From M3007 sp044226205 (lineage in GTDB: Bacteria; Bacteroidota; Bacteroidia; Chitinophagales; Saprospiraceae): 64,000 nucleotides of DNA. The stretch spans positions 1 through 64,000 of the forward strand of contig JBGAHL010000015.1 of assembly GCA_044226205.1 (NCBI GenBank), given 5' to 3'. Shown here in pieces: positions 19,354 to 28,800 of the stretch. The notes under the pieces were generated by a model. It was not told the origin of the DNA, searched no databases, and saw only the letters and a program-made list of their open reading frames with translations. Both the position numbers and the translations under genes were made by a program. The stretch's first letter is position 1, and each line of letters opens with the position of its first letter.

Positions 19354-19576
19354 AGGTTGGCAAAAACAGTGACGGAGCCGGAATTGTTGCGTCCACAGGA
19401 TTTTGAATCGCGTTGCAAACGGCGCTTTGGTTCCGGTTAAATAAACCCAGGATTAAGTTTTCCTCAATTTTGACAATAATTCTGCCCGATAAGGGTATTG
19501 TTTGTTGGCAAATAGCGGTTCATGCGTACTTTTACTGCACTTCAAAAATCATTACAGGCAACCAATTTCTATTTGT

Positions 19577-21013
19577 ATGAAAAGCATTTTGACTATCCTT
19601 TTTCTGGCAATCGGGCTGTTCGTTTGCACGCCGCAATTGTCGGTAGCCCAACCCAAGCATGGCCTTGCCCTGCGCTACAATTTTTACAACTATGAAACGC
19701 CGCGTCCGGATTCCAAAAACTTTGGCGATATCTGGACCGAAGCCAAAGACTGGGGCGTCGAAGCGGCCTACTACAACCGCATCGCAAGCCGCACTTTTTT
19801 GGTCGTACCGCTCAAATTTGGCGTTGCTCACCTGCCCAATGCCGCTACCAATCCGGATGAAGACAAAACCATCCTGAACCTCGACGTGATGATGCAACAC
19901 CATGTGTTCGGTCACAAGGCGGTGTTCAATCCGTTCCTGCATTACGGCTTCGGCGGCTTGTGGAATACCAATGACAACGATATCGATTTCAATATTCCGC
20001 TCGGCGCCGGTTTCGATATCCGCCTTTCCCGCAACTTCCTGATCACGGCCCAAACGCAATACCGTCCGGCCAGCAACCGCCTCGATGGCTGGCACCACGG
20101 CATCGGCATTCGTTACCACTGGGGCAACGATCCGGACGACAAACCGAAAGACACCGACAAAGACGGCATCCCCGACGTAGCGGATAAATGCGTCGATGTG
20201 CCGGGCGTCGCTTCCGCTATGGGTTGCCCCGACCGCGACGGCGACACCGTGCAAGACAGCGAAGACAAATGCCCCGATCTGGCTGGCGTCGTTTCGCTCG
20301 GCGGCTGCCCGGACCGCGACAGCGACGGCATCGCCGACAACGCCGACGAATGCCCCGACCAGCCCGGCAAAGCCGCGTTCAATGGCTGCCCGGACACCGA
20401 CGGCGACGGCATCGCCGACACCAAAGACAAATGCCCGCGTGAAGCCGGTACCGCCGCCATGGGTGGCTGCCCGGACCGCGACGGCGACGGCATCACCGAC
20501 AGCGAAGACATGTGCCCGACCGAAAAAGGTTCCATGGCCAATAAAGGCTGCCCGGACCGCGACGGCGACGGCGTGATCGACCGCGACGATGTTTGCCCCG
20601 ACAAACCCGGCCCCGCCTCCAACAAAGGCTGCCCGGAAATGAAAGTGGAAGACAAAGCCAAAGTGGAACTGGCCGTCAAAGCCGTTCAGTTTGAAACGGG
20701 CAAGGCCGTGCTGCTGCCCCAATCGAAAAAAGTGCTCGACGATGTGGCTGCCGTGCTGATCAAATATCCCGAATACCACCTCAACATCAGTGGCCATACC
20801 GACAACACGGGCAGCGCCGCCGTCAACCAGAAATTGTCGGAAGACCGCGCAAAAGCCTGCTACGACTACCTCGTCAGCAAAGGCGTTGCTGCCAATCACC
20901 TGACCCATGCCGGCTACGGCCAAACCAAGCCGGTTGCCGACAACAAAACGGCCGAAGGCCGTGCTGCCAACCGCCGCACCGAATTCGACCTGATGCTGCA
21001 GGATAAAAAATAA
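19577..21013 (+). CDS. Outer-membrane protein with TSP3 repeats and OmpA-like C-terminal domain
   Basis: This is a 478-residue protein with a signal peptide (1-25, ending SVAQ), a small beta-barrel or barrel-like domain (about 26-190) and six thrombospondin type 3 calcium-binding repeats (about 193-355, motif D-x-D-x-DG-x-x-D followed by Cys, e.g. DRDGDGITDSEDMC). It ends in an OmpA-like peptidoglycan-binding domain (about 370-478). The OmpA domain shows ISGHTDNTG, LSEDRAKA and ANRRTEF, so the diaminopimelate-binding Asp and Arg are present. It should link the outer membrane to the cell wall through a stiff calcium-loaded stalk. ATG 19577 was chosen for the signal peptide. Confidence 0.92.
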   Translation: MKSILTILFLAIGLFVCTPQLSVAQPKHGLALRYNFYNYETPRPDSKNFGDIWTEAKDWGVEAAYYNRIASRTFLVVPLKFGVAHLPNAATNPDEDKTILNLDVMMQHHVFGHKAVFNPFLHYGFGGLWNTNDNDIDFNIPLGAGFDIRLSRNFLITAQTQYRPASNRLDGWHHGIGIRYHWGNDPDDKPKDTDKDGIPDVADKCVDVPGVASAMGCPDRDGDTVQDSEDKCPDLAGVVSLGGCPDRDSDGIADNADECPDQPGKAAFNGCPDTDGDGIADTKDKCPREAGTAAMGGCPDRDGDGITDSEDMCPTEKGSMANKGCPDRDGDGVIDRDDVCPDKPGPASNKGCPEMKVEDKAKVELAVKAVQFETGKAVLLPQSKKVLDDVAAVLIKYPEYHLNISGHTDNTGSAAVNQKLSEDRAKACYDYLVSKGVAANHLTHAGYGQTKPVADNKTAEGRAANRRTEFDLMLQDKK

Positions 21014-21038
21014 GGCGCCAATACCCACTGGCACATTT

Positions 21039-21100
21039 TACCGCAAAGACGCTTAGAAATTAGCGAACCCTTTGCGTCTTCGCGTCTTGGCGGTGAAATA
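21039..21100. repeat. Dispersed palindromic repeat, copy B
   Basis: The left arm TACCGCAAAGACGC and the right arm GCGTCTTCGCGTCTTGGCGGT form an imperfect inverted repeat. The segment at 21071-21088 is identical over 18 bases to copy A at 6938-6955. Like copy A, it lies just downstream of a gene and upstream of a terminator. Confidence 0.8.
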
Positions 21101-21134
21101 ACCCGATGGGTATAGAAAGGTGAAACACTAATCG

Positions 21135-21175
21135 AAAAGGGGGCGTTGCCATCGGCAATGCCCCCTTTTCATTTT
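21135..21175. terminator. Hairpin terminator between convergent genes
   Basis: AAAAGGGGGCGTTGCC pairs with GGCAATGCCCCCTTTT across an ATC loop (one G-T pair or mismatch), followed by CATTTTT. It sits between the convergent OmpA-TSP3 and BrkB-family genes. Confidence 0.8.
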
Positions 21176-21196
21176 TACTCAAAGACAAACAACGTC

Positions 21197-22198
21197 CTAG
21201 TCCTCGCTTTCTTCCTCCTCATCCTCCTGATCCTGTTTGCGCTGCCGCCGGGCATGCAAAACCACGATACTGGCGTTGAGTTCGAAACCGATGAGAATGA
21301 TCAGACAGTTGATTTGCAACCAGACCATCAGGACAATCAGGGTGCCGATGGAGCCGTATAACTTGTTGTAATTGCCGAAGTTATCGACGTAAAAAGAAAA
21401 CCCCCACGAAGTCAGGATCGACAGCAGCGTGGCCAGCATCGAGCCCGGGTTGAAGAACTTGATGGGGCGTCGGGTGGAAGCGCCATAGCGATAAATCGTG
21501 CTGATACCCGCGTAAAAGAGCATAAAAACGACCACCCATCGGAAACTGAAAATCATCCAGCGCGTCAGCCAGTCGGCTTTGACAAACGAAAAAATGTAGT
21601 TGAGGATGGTGTTGCCCAGAATGACGAAAATGACCGAGGCAACGAGAATCAAGGCCAGAAAAAACGTCAATTGAATGGCGATCAGGCGTTTTTCAAGCGG
21701 AGTGCGGCGTTTAAAGGCCGAACGATACTCCTTTTCCAGTCCGTGCATCATGGACAGGGTGCCGTTGGAGGCAAACCAGATCGCGAGGAAAAAACCGATC
21801 GACAATAGCCCGCTCCTTGGAATGGTAATGATGTCTTCCACGGTTTTGTACAACATTTTACCTGCTGTACCGGGCATCACATCCTGAATCCCGTTGAACA
21901 GCACATCATCGAAATTCTGATACAAAGGCGTGTAGGCCAACAGTGTAAACAGTACGATGATCGCCGGAAAGATTGAAATAAAGAAACTGAACGCCATCGA
22001 ATTGGCGCGCGTATTCAGGGCGTCATTGCGTGTTTCATCGATGATGAAATCGATGATGTTGTAAATCGGAATTTTGTTGAGGCCGGGAAGCGAATGCGTT
22101 TTCGACCATTCCAGCACCCTCAGCCACAGAGAATGCTCGGTAAAGTATCGTTTGACACGAACGATAAAATCGGCGAATCCGGATTGTTTCTTTTTCAT
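21197..22198 (-). CDS. YihY/BrkB-family inner-membrane protein
   Basis: This is a 333-residue protein with six predicted membrane helices and the family segments ANSMAFSFFISIFPAIIVLF near the N-terminus, FFLAIWFASNG and MLATLLSILTSWGFSFYVDNF. It ends in a charged cytoplasmic tail (RRQRKQDQEDEEEESED). YihY/BrkB proteins are widespread inner-membrane proteins; a transporter or channel role has been proposed, but no substrate is settled. Its ATG overlaps the stop of the upstream thioesterase gene (ATGA), so the two are translationally coupled. Confidence 0.9.
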   Translation of the reverse strand: MKKKQSGFADFIVRVKRYFTEHSLWLRVLEWSKTHSLPGLNKIPIYNIIDFIIDETRNDALNTRANSMAFSFFISIFPAIIVLFTLLAYTPLYQNFDDVLFNGIQDVMPGTAGKMLYKTVEDIITIPRSGLLSIGFFLAIWFASNGTLSMMHGLEKEYRSAFKRRTPLEKRLIAIQLTFFLALILVASVIFVILGNTILNYIFSFVKADWLTRWMIFSFRWVVVFMLFYAGISTIYRYGASTRRPIKFFNPGSMLATLLSILTSWGFSFYVDNFGNYNKLYGSIGTLIVLMVWLQINCLIILIGFELNASIVVLHARRQRKQDQEDEEEESED

Positions 22199-22605
22199 TC
22201 AAAATGTGGCCTGAGCTTCGAGAGCAGAAATTCCGGGGCTTGGGTTACTTTCTTTGCGGCGGCTTCGAAAAAGCAAAGTTTCACCCGACCGGCATTGATG
22301 ACTTTCTTTTTGTCATTAAAAATCTCGGTGTGAAAGGTGATGTACTGGTCGGGTAACTCCCTGATTTCCGTGTGTACCGTCAGCAAATCGTCGTAATAAG
22401 CCGGGCGGATAAAGCGCATGTCCATGTTGACGACCGGAAGCCAGATGCCGTGGACCTCTTCCAGTTCTTTGTAACTGAGGCCCAGCGAACGGATGGTCTC
22501 CACCCGCCCCACCTCGAAATACTGGGCGTAGTTGCCGTAGTAGAGGTAGCCCATCTGGTCGGTTTCACCATAGCGGACGCGCAATTGAAAATCGTGAGCG
22601 TACAT
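22195..22605 (-). CDS. Acyl-CoA thioesterase, YbgC/4-hydroxybenzoyl-CoA thioesterase type
   Basis: This is a 136-residue single hotdog-fold enzyme. The typical opening is visible: LRVRYGETDQMGYLYYGNYAQYFEVGR, with the catalytic Asp replaced in context by E-T-D as in YbgC relatives (Y-x-D-TDxxGxxY). It hydrolyses acyl-CoA thioesters in the cytoplasm; chain-length preference cannot be read. The gene starts 3 bases after the arginine deiminase stop and overlaps the BrkB-family start by 4 bases, forming a three-gene minus-strand unit. Confidence 0.9.
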   Translation of the reverse strand: MYAHDFQLRVRYGETDQMGYLYYGNYAQYFEVGRVETIRSLGLSYKELEEVHGIWLPVVNMDMRFIRPAYYDDLLTVHTEIRELPDQYITFHTEIFNDKKKVINAGRVKLCFFEAAAKKVTQAPEFLLSKLRPHFE

Positions 22606-22608
22606 GGA

Positions 22609-23886
22609 TCAGGTTGTTTCGACTTCCTCCCGTTCGATCGGACAGGTCATGCAGTGACTTCCGCCGCGGGCGCGTGACAATTCGTTGGATGGTATGGTGA
22701 TGATTGTATTTTCCACCTTTTCGGGCGAGATTTTACCGTTTTCGATGTCGCGCAGCATTTTTTCAGCGCCGATCACCTTGTAGCCGAATTCTTTGAAAGC
22801 CTTTTCTGTCACCGGGTTGCGGTCGTACGTAACGGCCACGCCGGGTTTCAGGGCGACCAGGTTGCAGCCGTCGGTCCATTGTTCGCGTTCCTGATACGGG
22901 CTTTCCGCACGGCCGGCCCAGATGAATTCCATGTTCGGATTAACTTCCGCCAGCAGAAAATCGCGCAGGCAGGGGTATTCTATGGTCTCGCCGTTGGCGC
23001 GGTGCACATCGACGTAAGAGCCGAGACCCTCTTTCACGATCGGGTGGTAGGCGACGAAGTGGTTTTTGTTAATTTGGGTAAATACCGTGTCGATGTGCAT
23101 GTAGGTGCGCTCTTGCGGGATATTCACCTGCACCACGTTTTTGATGATGCCCCGGTCAAAAAGGTAACTTTTGAGCATTTGGAAGGCATATTCGTTGGTG
23201 CGTTCGGAGCATCCGATGAGCAGGAAGTCTTTGTTGAGCACCATTACATCGCCGCCTTCGATGCTGATGGTTTCGCCGCGTTTGGAGGGCGGAAACTTGT
23301 CGACGCGGTTGAGGTTGATGGTTTTACCCTCGCCTTTGAGCCGGCGGAACCGCGGGTGGCTGCTGAAAATCAGACGGGTAAGGAAGTTTTCGCGGAAGCG
23401 GGCTGTTTTTGCGGCTTTGGTAATGATCACATGGTCCTTGACCGTGACAGCGATGTCGCGCGTAAAAATAAGGTTGGGGATGGGGTCGAAAAGGATGCGG
23501 TCTTCTCGTTCGAGATAGCCGGTGATGAGGGTATCGGCCAGTTGTTCGGGCGAAAGTCCGGCCAGTCGCGGGATGAAAGAGTAGGGGAGTTCTTCAAAAT
23601 CGATGATCTTGTTGATCACTTCGTACTTGCTTTCTTCATCGCGGGTACTTTCTGCGAGCAAATCGCGTACGGCCAGTACATTTTCCTTGCCGACAAATGC
23701 CCGGAGGACATTGACAAAAATGTCGTGTTCTTCCTGCATGTTGGGCAAGTGTACGATATCGTCAAAAAGCAATTCGCCTGCGCGTTTGGGGGTAATGCGG
23801 GCGATTCCTTCGTCGGGGCGGTGGACGATGACTTTTTTTAAACGTCCAATTTCGGAGTCAACGTAGATACGGCTGTTTGCGTCCAT
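22609..23886 (-). CDS. arcA: Arginine deiminase family protein
   Basis: This is a 425-residue enzyme of the guanidine-modifying superfamily. It has the family segments VHRPDEG, FTRDIAVTV, IEGGDVMVLN, HIDTVFT (catalytic His) and the nucleophile Cys at about residue 412 in GGSHCMTCP. Length and motifs fit arginine deiminase, which converts arginine to citrulline and ammonia. Bacteroidota members are sometimes used for arginine or citrulline metabolism without the rest of the ADI pathway, and no arcB or arcC is nearby. The start at 23886 was chosen over 23985 because MDANSRIYV directly precedes the conserved first strand. Confidence 0.85.
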   Translation of the reverse strand: MDANSRIYVDSEIGRLKKVIVHRPDEGIARITPKRAGELLFDDIVHLPNMQEEHDIFVNVLRAFVGKENVLAVRDLLAESTRDEESKYEVINKIIDFEELPYSFIPRLAGLSPEQLADTLITGYLEREDRILFDPIPNLIFTRDIAVTVKDHVIITKAAKTARFRENFLTRLIFSSHPRFRRLKGEGKTINLNRVDKFPPSKRGETISIEGGDVMVLNKDFLLIGCSERTNEYAFQMLKSYLFDRGIIKNVVQVNIPQERTYMHIDTVFTQINKNHFVAYHPIVKEGLGSYVDVHRANGETIEYPCLRDFLLAEVNPNMEFIWAGRAESPYQEREQWTDGCNLVALKPGVAVTYDRNPVTEKAFKEFGYKVIGAEKMLRDIENGKISPEKVENTIITIPSNELSRARGGSHCMTCPIEREEVETT

Positions 23887-24089
23887 AAATTTTTTTGGTT
23901 TGAAAGACTGGCGGGCAAAAATTCGCGGCGAAGGTAAGCCAAAGGCACACAAGAGCCGGCAAACTGCCGTCAGCGATTTTGACACCTATATATATCATCC
24001 CCAAAAACGCCCCAAATCTTTCATGAGGGGCTCAACAGACGCTATTTCTTCACTTGCAGGGACCCTTGTTTGAAATTTTTTTCACTTGA

Positions 24090-24120
24090 TTTGGAAACGC
24101 TACCCCGTTGGCTACCTTTG
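24090..24120 (+). promoter_or_regulatory. Promoter P1 of the ACIII-oxidase operon
   Basis: TTTG at 24090-24093 and TACCTTTG at 24113-24120 are separated by exactly 19 bases. This is a full match to the Bacteroidota housekeeping consensus TTTG-N19-TAnnTTTG. Transcription would start near 24127, about 205 bases before actA. Confidence 0.78.
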
Positions 24121-24204
24121 CGCCGCCCTTAACGCTTTATTAACCACCAAATCACCATTGCTATTTAAAGTCCATCTAAATAACCTCCCCTTTTTAACAG
24201 TTCG

Positions 24205-24235
24205 TTTGGTGAAAATGGACCTGTTAATATTTTTG
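24205..24235 (+). promoter_or_regulatory. Promoter P2 of the ACIII-oxidase operon
   Basis: TTTG at 24205-24208 and TATTTTTG at 24228-24235 are again separated by exactly 19 bases. This second full consensus match would give a leader of about 90 bases before actA. Confidence 0.75.
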
Positions 24236-24332
24236 CGCTGACAATTCTCTGACAAGCCGGAAAAACCGGGGTTTTAAAGGCTTCCAGATTAACCTTCGTG
24301 TTTTGATTTTGACATCAATTACCACTCCGTAT

Positions 24333-25721
24333 ATGTTGCTGAAACGCATTTGTTGGGTTTTCGTATTCTTTGCTGCTGTCGTTATCCAACTTCAAGCCGC
24401 ACCAACCCTCGAAGAAGGCAAAAATCTTTTCTCTGCCAACTGCGCCGCCTGCCACAACAAAAATATGAAGGACGACATGACCGGTCCTGCACTCGGCGGA
24501 GTGGAGGATCGTTGGTCGGCCTATCCCAAAAAGGACTTGTACTCCTGGATTCGTGGCTCCAAGGCCATGATCGATGCAGGCCATCCGCGTGCTACCGAGC
24601 TCTGGAGCAAGTACAAGCCCACAATCATGAACAATTTCCCCGGCCTGACCGACGAGCAGATCGAAAGTATCCTGCTCTACATCAATCGCCCGCCGGATAC
24701 GCCTCCTCCTCCTCCCGGTGGAGAGACGAAAGCCGCCGGTGAAGGCAGCGGCAACATGTGGCTGTTTGTGGGTCTGGCCATCCTGCTTGGCCTCCTGGCT
24801 TTCGCCATGATGCGCATCATCGACAACCTGGGCAACATCTCGCGAGTACAAGCAGGCGAGCAGCCGTTGAACAAAGGCTGGGCTCAACTGACCGGCTCCA
24901 AAGGCTTTATCGCTTTTATGGTGTTTGCAGTCACGCTTATTTTTGGCTACAAAACTGTCGACAACGCCACACAAATGGGGCGCACCCAAGGCTACCAGCC
25001 GGATCAGCCGATCAATTTCAGCCACAAAATCCACGCTGGCGACAACAAGATCGACTGCCAGTACTGCCACGATTCTGCGCGCCGCTCGAAACACTCCTCG
25101 ATCCCGGCAGCCAATACCTGCATGAACTGCCATGCGGCTGTTGAAAAAGGAACGATCTCCGGAACGTCCGAAATCACCAAGATTTTTGCCTCTATCGGCT
25201 ACGACCCGATCGAGAACAAATACATTCCCAACTACAATACCTGGTCGGAGAAACAAATCGAAGACCTGTATAAGAAGTGGATCGGCCAGGAGTATCTCTC
25301 TGCCAAAAGCCTGACCTCCATGGACGAAAATGGCCGCTCGGAAGTCAATTCGCAGTGGGATGCCATTGTGAAAGCGCTGAAAAATGACTCTAACGGCCGT
25401 ATCCAGGGCCCGATTGAATGGGTACGTATTCACAATCTGCCCGACCATGCCTATTTCAATCACGCCCAGCACGTCTCGGTTGGCCAGATCGCCTGCCAAA
25501 AATGCCACGGCCCGGTGCAGGAAATGGATGTAGTTTACCAATATGCCACGCTCGGCATGGGTTTCTGTATCAATTGCCACCGCGAAACGGAAGTCAAATT
25601 CAAGGAAAACGGTTACTACAAGCAGTACGAGCGTTACCATAAAGAACTCAAAAATGGTACGCGCGAAAAAGTAACCGTTGAAGACATTGGCGGTCTGGAA
25701 TGCCAAAAATGTCACTATTGA
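24333..25721 (+). CDS. actA: Alternative complex III subunit ActA, multiheme cytochrome c
   Basis: This is a 462-residue protein of the quinol:electron-acceptor oxidoreductase ACIII. The signal peptide (1-22) is followed by a monoheme cytochrome domain (CAACH at 37-41), a Pro-rich linker, two membrane segments (about 143-162 and 187-205) and a pentaheme domain. The remaining heme motifs start at C242 (CQYCH), C263 (CMNCH), C388 (CQKCH), C412 (CINCH) and C457 (CQKCH), giving six CxxCH in all. ActA carries electrons from the iron-sulfur and quinol sites toward the oxidase on the periplasmic side. ATG 24333 was chosen for the signal peptide. It is the first gene of the operon; actB follows after 89 bases. 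Confidence 0.95.
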   Translation: MLLKRICWVFVFFAAVVIQLQAAPTLEEGKNLFSANCAACHNKNMKDDMTGPALGGVEDRWSAYPKKDLYSWIRGSKAMIDAGHPRATELWSKYKPTIMNNFPGLTDEQIESILLYINRPPDTPPPPPGGETKAAGEGSGNMWLFVGLAILLGLLAFAMMRIIDNLGNISRVQAGEQPLNKGWAQLTGSKGFIAFMVFAVTLIFGYKTVDNATQMGRTQGYQPDQPINFSHKIHAGDNKIDCQYCHDSARRSKHSSIPAANTCMNCHAAVEKGTISGTSEITKIFASIGYDPIENKYIPNYNTWSEKQIEDLYKKWIGQEYLSAKSLTSMDENGRSEVNSQWDAIVKALKNDSNGRIQGPIEWVRIHNLPDHAYFNHAQHVSVGQIACQKCHGPVQEMDVVYQYATLGMGFCINCHRETEVKFKENGYYKQYERYHKELKNGTREKVTVEDIGGLECQKCHY

Positions 25722-25810
25722 TCCAGAAAACCGTGTTCGCCTTGTAAAAATTGCAACGGCCGCACCCCGATCAACCATTGCACATTAGCACATTACACAT
25801 CACAAAATAT

Positions 25811-28800
25811 ATGCACCACCATAACGGCATTTGGGTAAGCACCGAAGATCTGATGCGGGAAGAATCCTTCCTGCAATCGGCTGAGAAGGAGTTTTCCATC
25901 GAAAACATTGCTGAATCAGACGGTCAGTGGACGGCTAGCCGCCGCGACTTTTTGAAATTACTCGGATTTGGTCTGGGCGCTGCCACCGTTGCAGCTTCCT
26001 GCGAAATTCCGATCAAAAAGGCCATTCCCTACGTCACCAAACCGGACGAAATCGTACCCGGTGTGGCCAATTACTTCGCCTCTTCTTTTGCCAATGGCGG
26101 TGATTACTGCGCTGTGTTGGTCAAAACCCGCGAAGGTCGGCCGATCAAAATCGAAGGCAACACCCTGAGCAATATCACCGGCGGTGGCACCAGTGCCCGC
26201 GCACAGGCAGTTGTACTTAGCCTCTACGATACGCGCCGTATCAAACAGGGCGGTATGATCGATAATGGCGTTGTAAAACCGCTTTCGTGGAGCGACCTCG
26301 ATAGCAAAATCAAAGGCCAGTTGCAACTCGGCGGCCAGGTCCGCATCATCAGCAACACCAATATGAGCCCCACGGCCAAAAAGGCGCTGGGCGAGTTTCA
26401 AGCCAAATACCCGAATTCCCGGGTCATCACTTATGACCCCGTTTCCAGTGCAGCGTTGCTGGCTGCCAATCAGCAAAGCTTTGGCATTCGGGCGGTTCCG
26501 AACTACCACTTCGACCAGGCTGAAGTAATTGTGTCTTTTGGCGCCGATTTCCTCGGCACCTGGATCAGCCCGGTTGAATATGCCCGCGACTACGCAAAAA
26601 ACCGCACGATTCGCAACCCAAAAGGAGCGCGCATGTCGCGCCACTATCAAGTGGAAAGCCACATGTCCCTGACCGGTTCGAATGCGGACAACCGCATTTT
26701 GGTAAAACCTAGCGAACAGGGCGCTGCAATCGTAGCATTGTACAACGCGCTGACCGGCAACTCCGGCGGCCCGAAACTCAATGACAAAGCGGCTGCCGCC
26801 ATTCAAAAAGTGGCCGCCGACCTGAAAAATGCCCAGGGCAAATCCCTGGTCGTTTCCGGCTCCAATAATATTATGGAGCAGATGTTTGTCAACAAAATCA
26901 ACGAAGTGTTGGGCAACCTGAACAATACCGTTGATTTTACCCGCGCTTCCAACCAGCGCCAGGGCGACGAACGCGATATGGCTCGCCTGATCGCCGAAAT
27001 GAACTCGGGTCAGGTTAGCGTCGTATTCGTATGGGGCGCCAACCCGGCTTACGAACTGCCCAACGCTGCCGAATTCAAAACGGCTTTTGCCAAAGTCAAT
27101 ACCCGCGTTTCGTTCTCGGGTATTCTGGATGAAACTGCTCTCCTGTGCAACTATTCTGCCCCGACTCACCACCTGCTGGAATCCTGGGGAGACGTTGAAC
27201 CGAAAGCCGGTCAGTACAGCCTTATCCAGCCGACCATTGCTCCGCTGTTCAATACCCGCCAGGCCGAACTGAGCCTGCTGGAATGGGCTGACAGCCCCAA
27301 CCTGAACCGTCAGGACGACCAGCCTTATTACCAATACCTGAAATCGCATTGGGCCAGCGATCTGTTTGCAAAACAGACCCAATACGGTACACCCACGGCA
27401 TTCTGGGACATGAGCCTCCACGACGGCGTGTTTGAAGCGCCGGCAGTCGAGCAATCTGTTTCGTTCAGCACTGCCGTTTCGCTCAACCCTGATGGCGTAA
27501 CCCAACCTGCCAGTTCCGAACTCGAAATTTCGTTCTACGAAACCGTCAATATCGGCGGCGGCCAATATGCTCATAACCCCTGGTTGCAGGAAATGCCCGA
27601 CCCCGTCACCCGTACGGTATGGGGCAACTACCTCAATATTCCGGTGGAATGGGACGGTATCAACAACATCAACGGCTGGAAAGACCTCAACGATGGCGAC
27701 AATGTCGAAGTTGAAGTCAATGGTCAAAAACTGGTCTGCACGGTTGTTCGCAACTTCGGACAAATGCCGGGCTCGGTATCCATTGCCCTCGGCCACGGTC
27801 GTACGGCCGGTGGCTGCGGTGTTGGCTACGGTGTCGATGTGAATCCCTGGCTCCCGATCGATGGCGGCCTGATTCAATATTATGCCAAAGATGCCAAGCT
27901 GACGAAAACCGGCTCGGTCGACAAGCATTTTGCCTGTGTGCAGCACCACCACACCATGGGTGTTCAAGCAATGGGCAAAGAAGAAGGCAAAGTGATCAAT
28001 GCGGACGAAAAATCCCTCGGCTGGAAAGGCTTCCAGGGTTCTTTGACCGATCGTTCGATTATTTTCCACGCCAACCTGAATGAACTGCCCAAACTGGTCA
28101 GCGAACTCGAGGAATTCCACGAAGAATCCCACCACCTCAACTCACAGACACTCTATCCGGATCGTACCGATGTGTACACGGCCGGCGTCCACTGGGGCAT
28201 GTTCGTTGATCTCAATGCCTGCATCGGCTGCGGCGCTTGCCAGGTAGCTTGCGTCAGCGAAAACAACGTGCCGGTCGTGGGTAAAAAAGAAGTGCACCGC
28301 CATCACGAAATGACCTGGCTGCGTATCGACCGCTACTTCTACGGCGATATCGAAAACCCGAAAGTGGTTTATCAGCCGATGATGTGCCAGCACTGCGAAA
28401 ATGCACCCTGCGAAAACGTTTGCCCGGTAAATGCGACCAACCACTCGATGGAAGGTTTCAACCAGATGGCATACAATCGCTGCATTGGTACCCGCTATTG
28501 CGCTAACAACTGTCCGTTCAAGGTTCGCCGTTTCAACTGGCTTGACTACACCACCGCCGACGTTTGGCCCGCCAACGAAGAGCGCGTGTTCCATGCCGAA
28601 GGCGACGACAAGCCCTTCTACGCAGACAACCTCACCCGCATGGTGCTCAATCCCGATGTTACGGTACGGTCCCGCGGTGTTATTGAAAAATGCTCCTTCT
28701 GCATCCAACGCGTACAGGAAGGTAAACTGACCGCCAAGCAGGAAGGCCGTGCGATCCTCGACAACGACGTTCGCTCCGCCTGCCAGACGGCCTGCCCCAC

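Larger units (their letters stand above)
23887..24332. other. Divergent regulatory region between arcA and the respiratory operon
   Basis: This region of 446 bases without a gene holds two plus-strand promoters of the Bacteroidota type (24090-24120 and 24205-24235) and an actA leader of up to about 200 bases. For arcA on the minus strand, only a weak TACCTTCG element was seen. No riboswitch or long hairpin was recognised. Confidence 0.6.

Noticed and set aside
20150..20640. A periodic DNA repeat that could be taken for a CRISPR or satellite array
   Set aside because: The periodicity is in coding sequence for six TSP3 calcium-binding repeats. There is no spacer-repeat structure.
19532..21034. 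A 500-codon minus-strand frame opposite the TSP3-OmpA gene
   Set aside because: It mirrors the repetitive Asp/Gly codons of the TSP3 repeats and has no independent support.
25958..28135. A 725-codon minus-strand frame inside actB
   Set aside because: It is wholly antisense to a confirmed gene, with shadow-type composition and no conserved feature.
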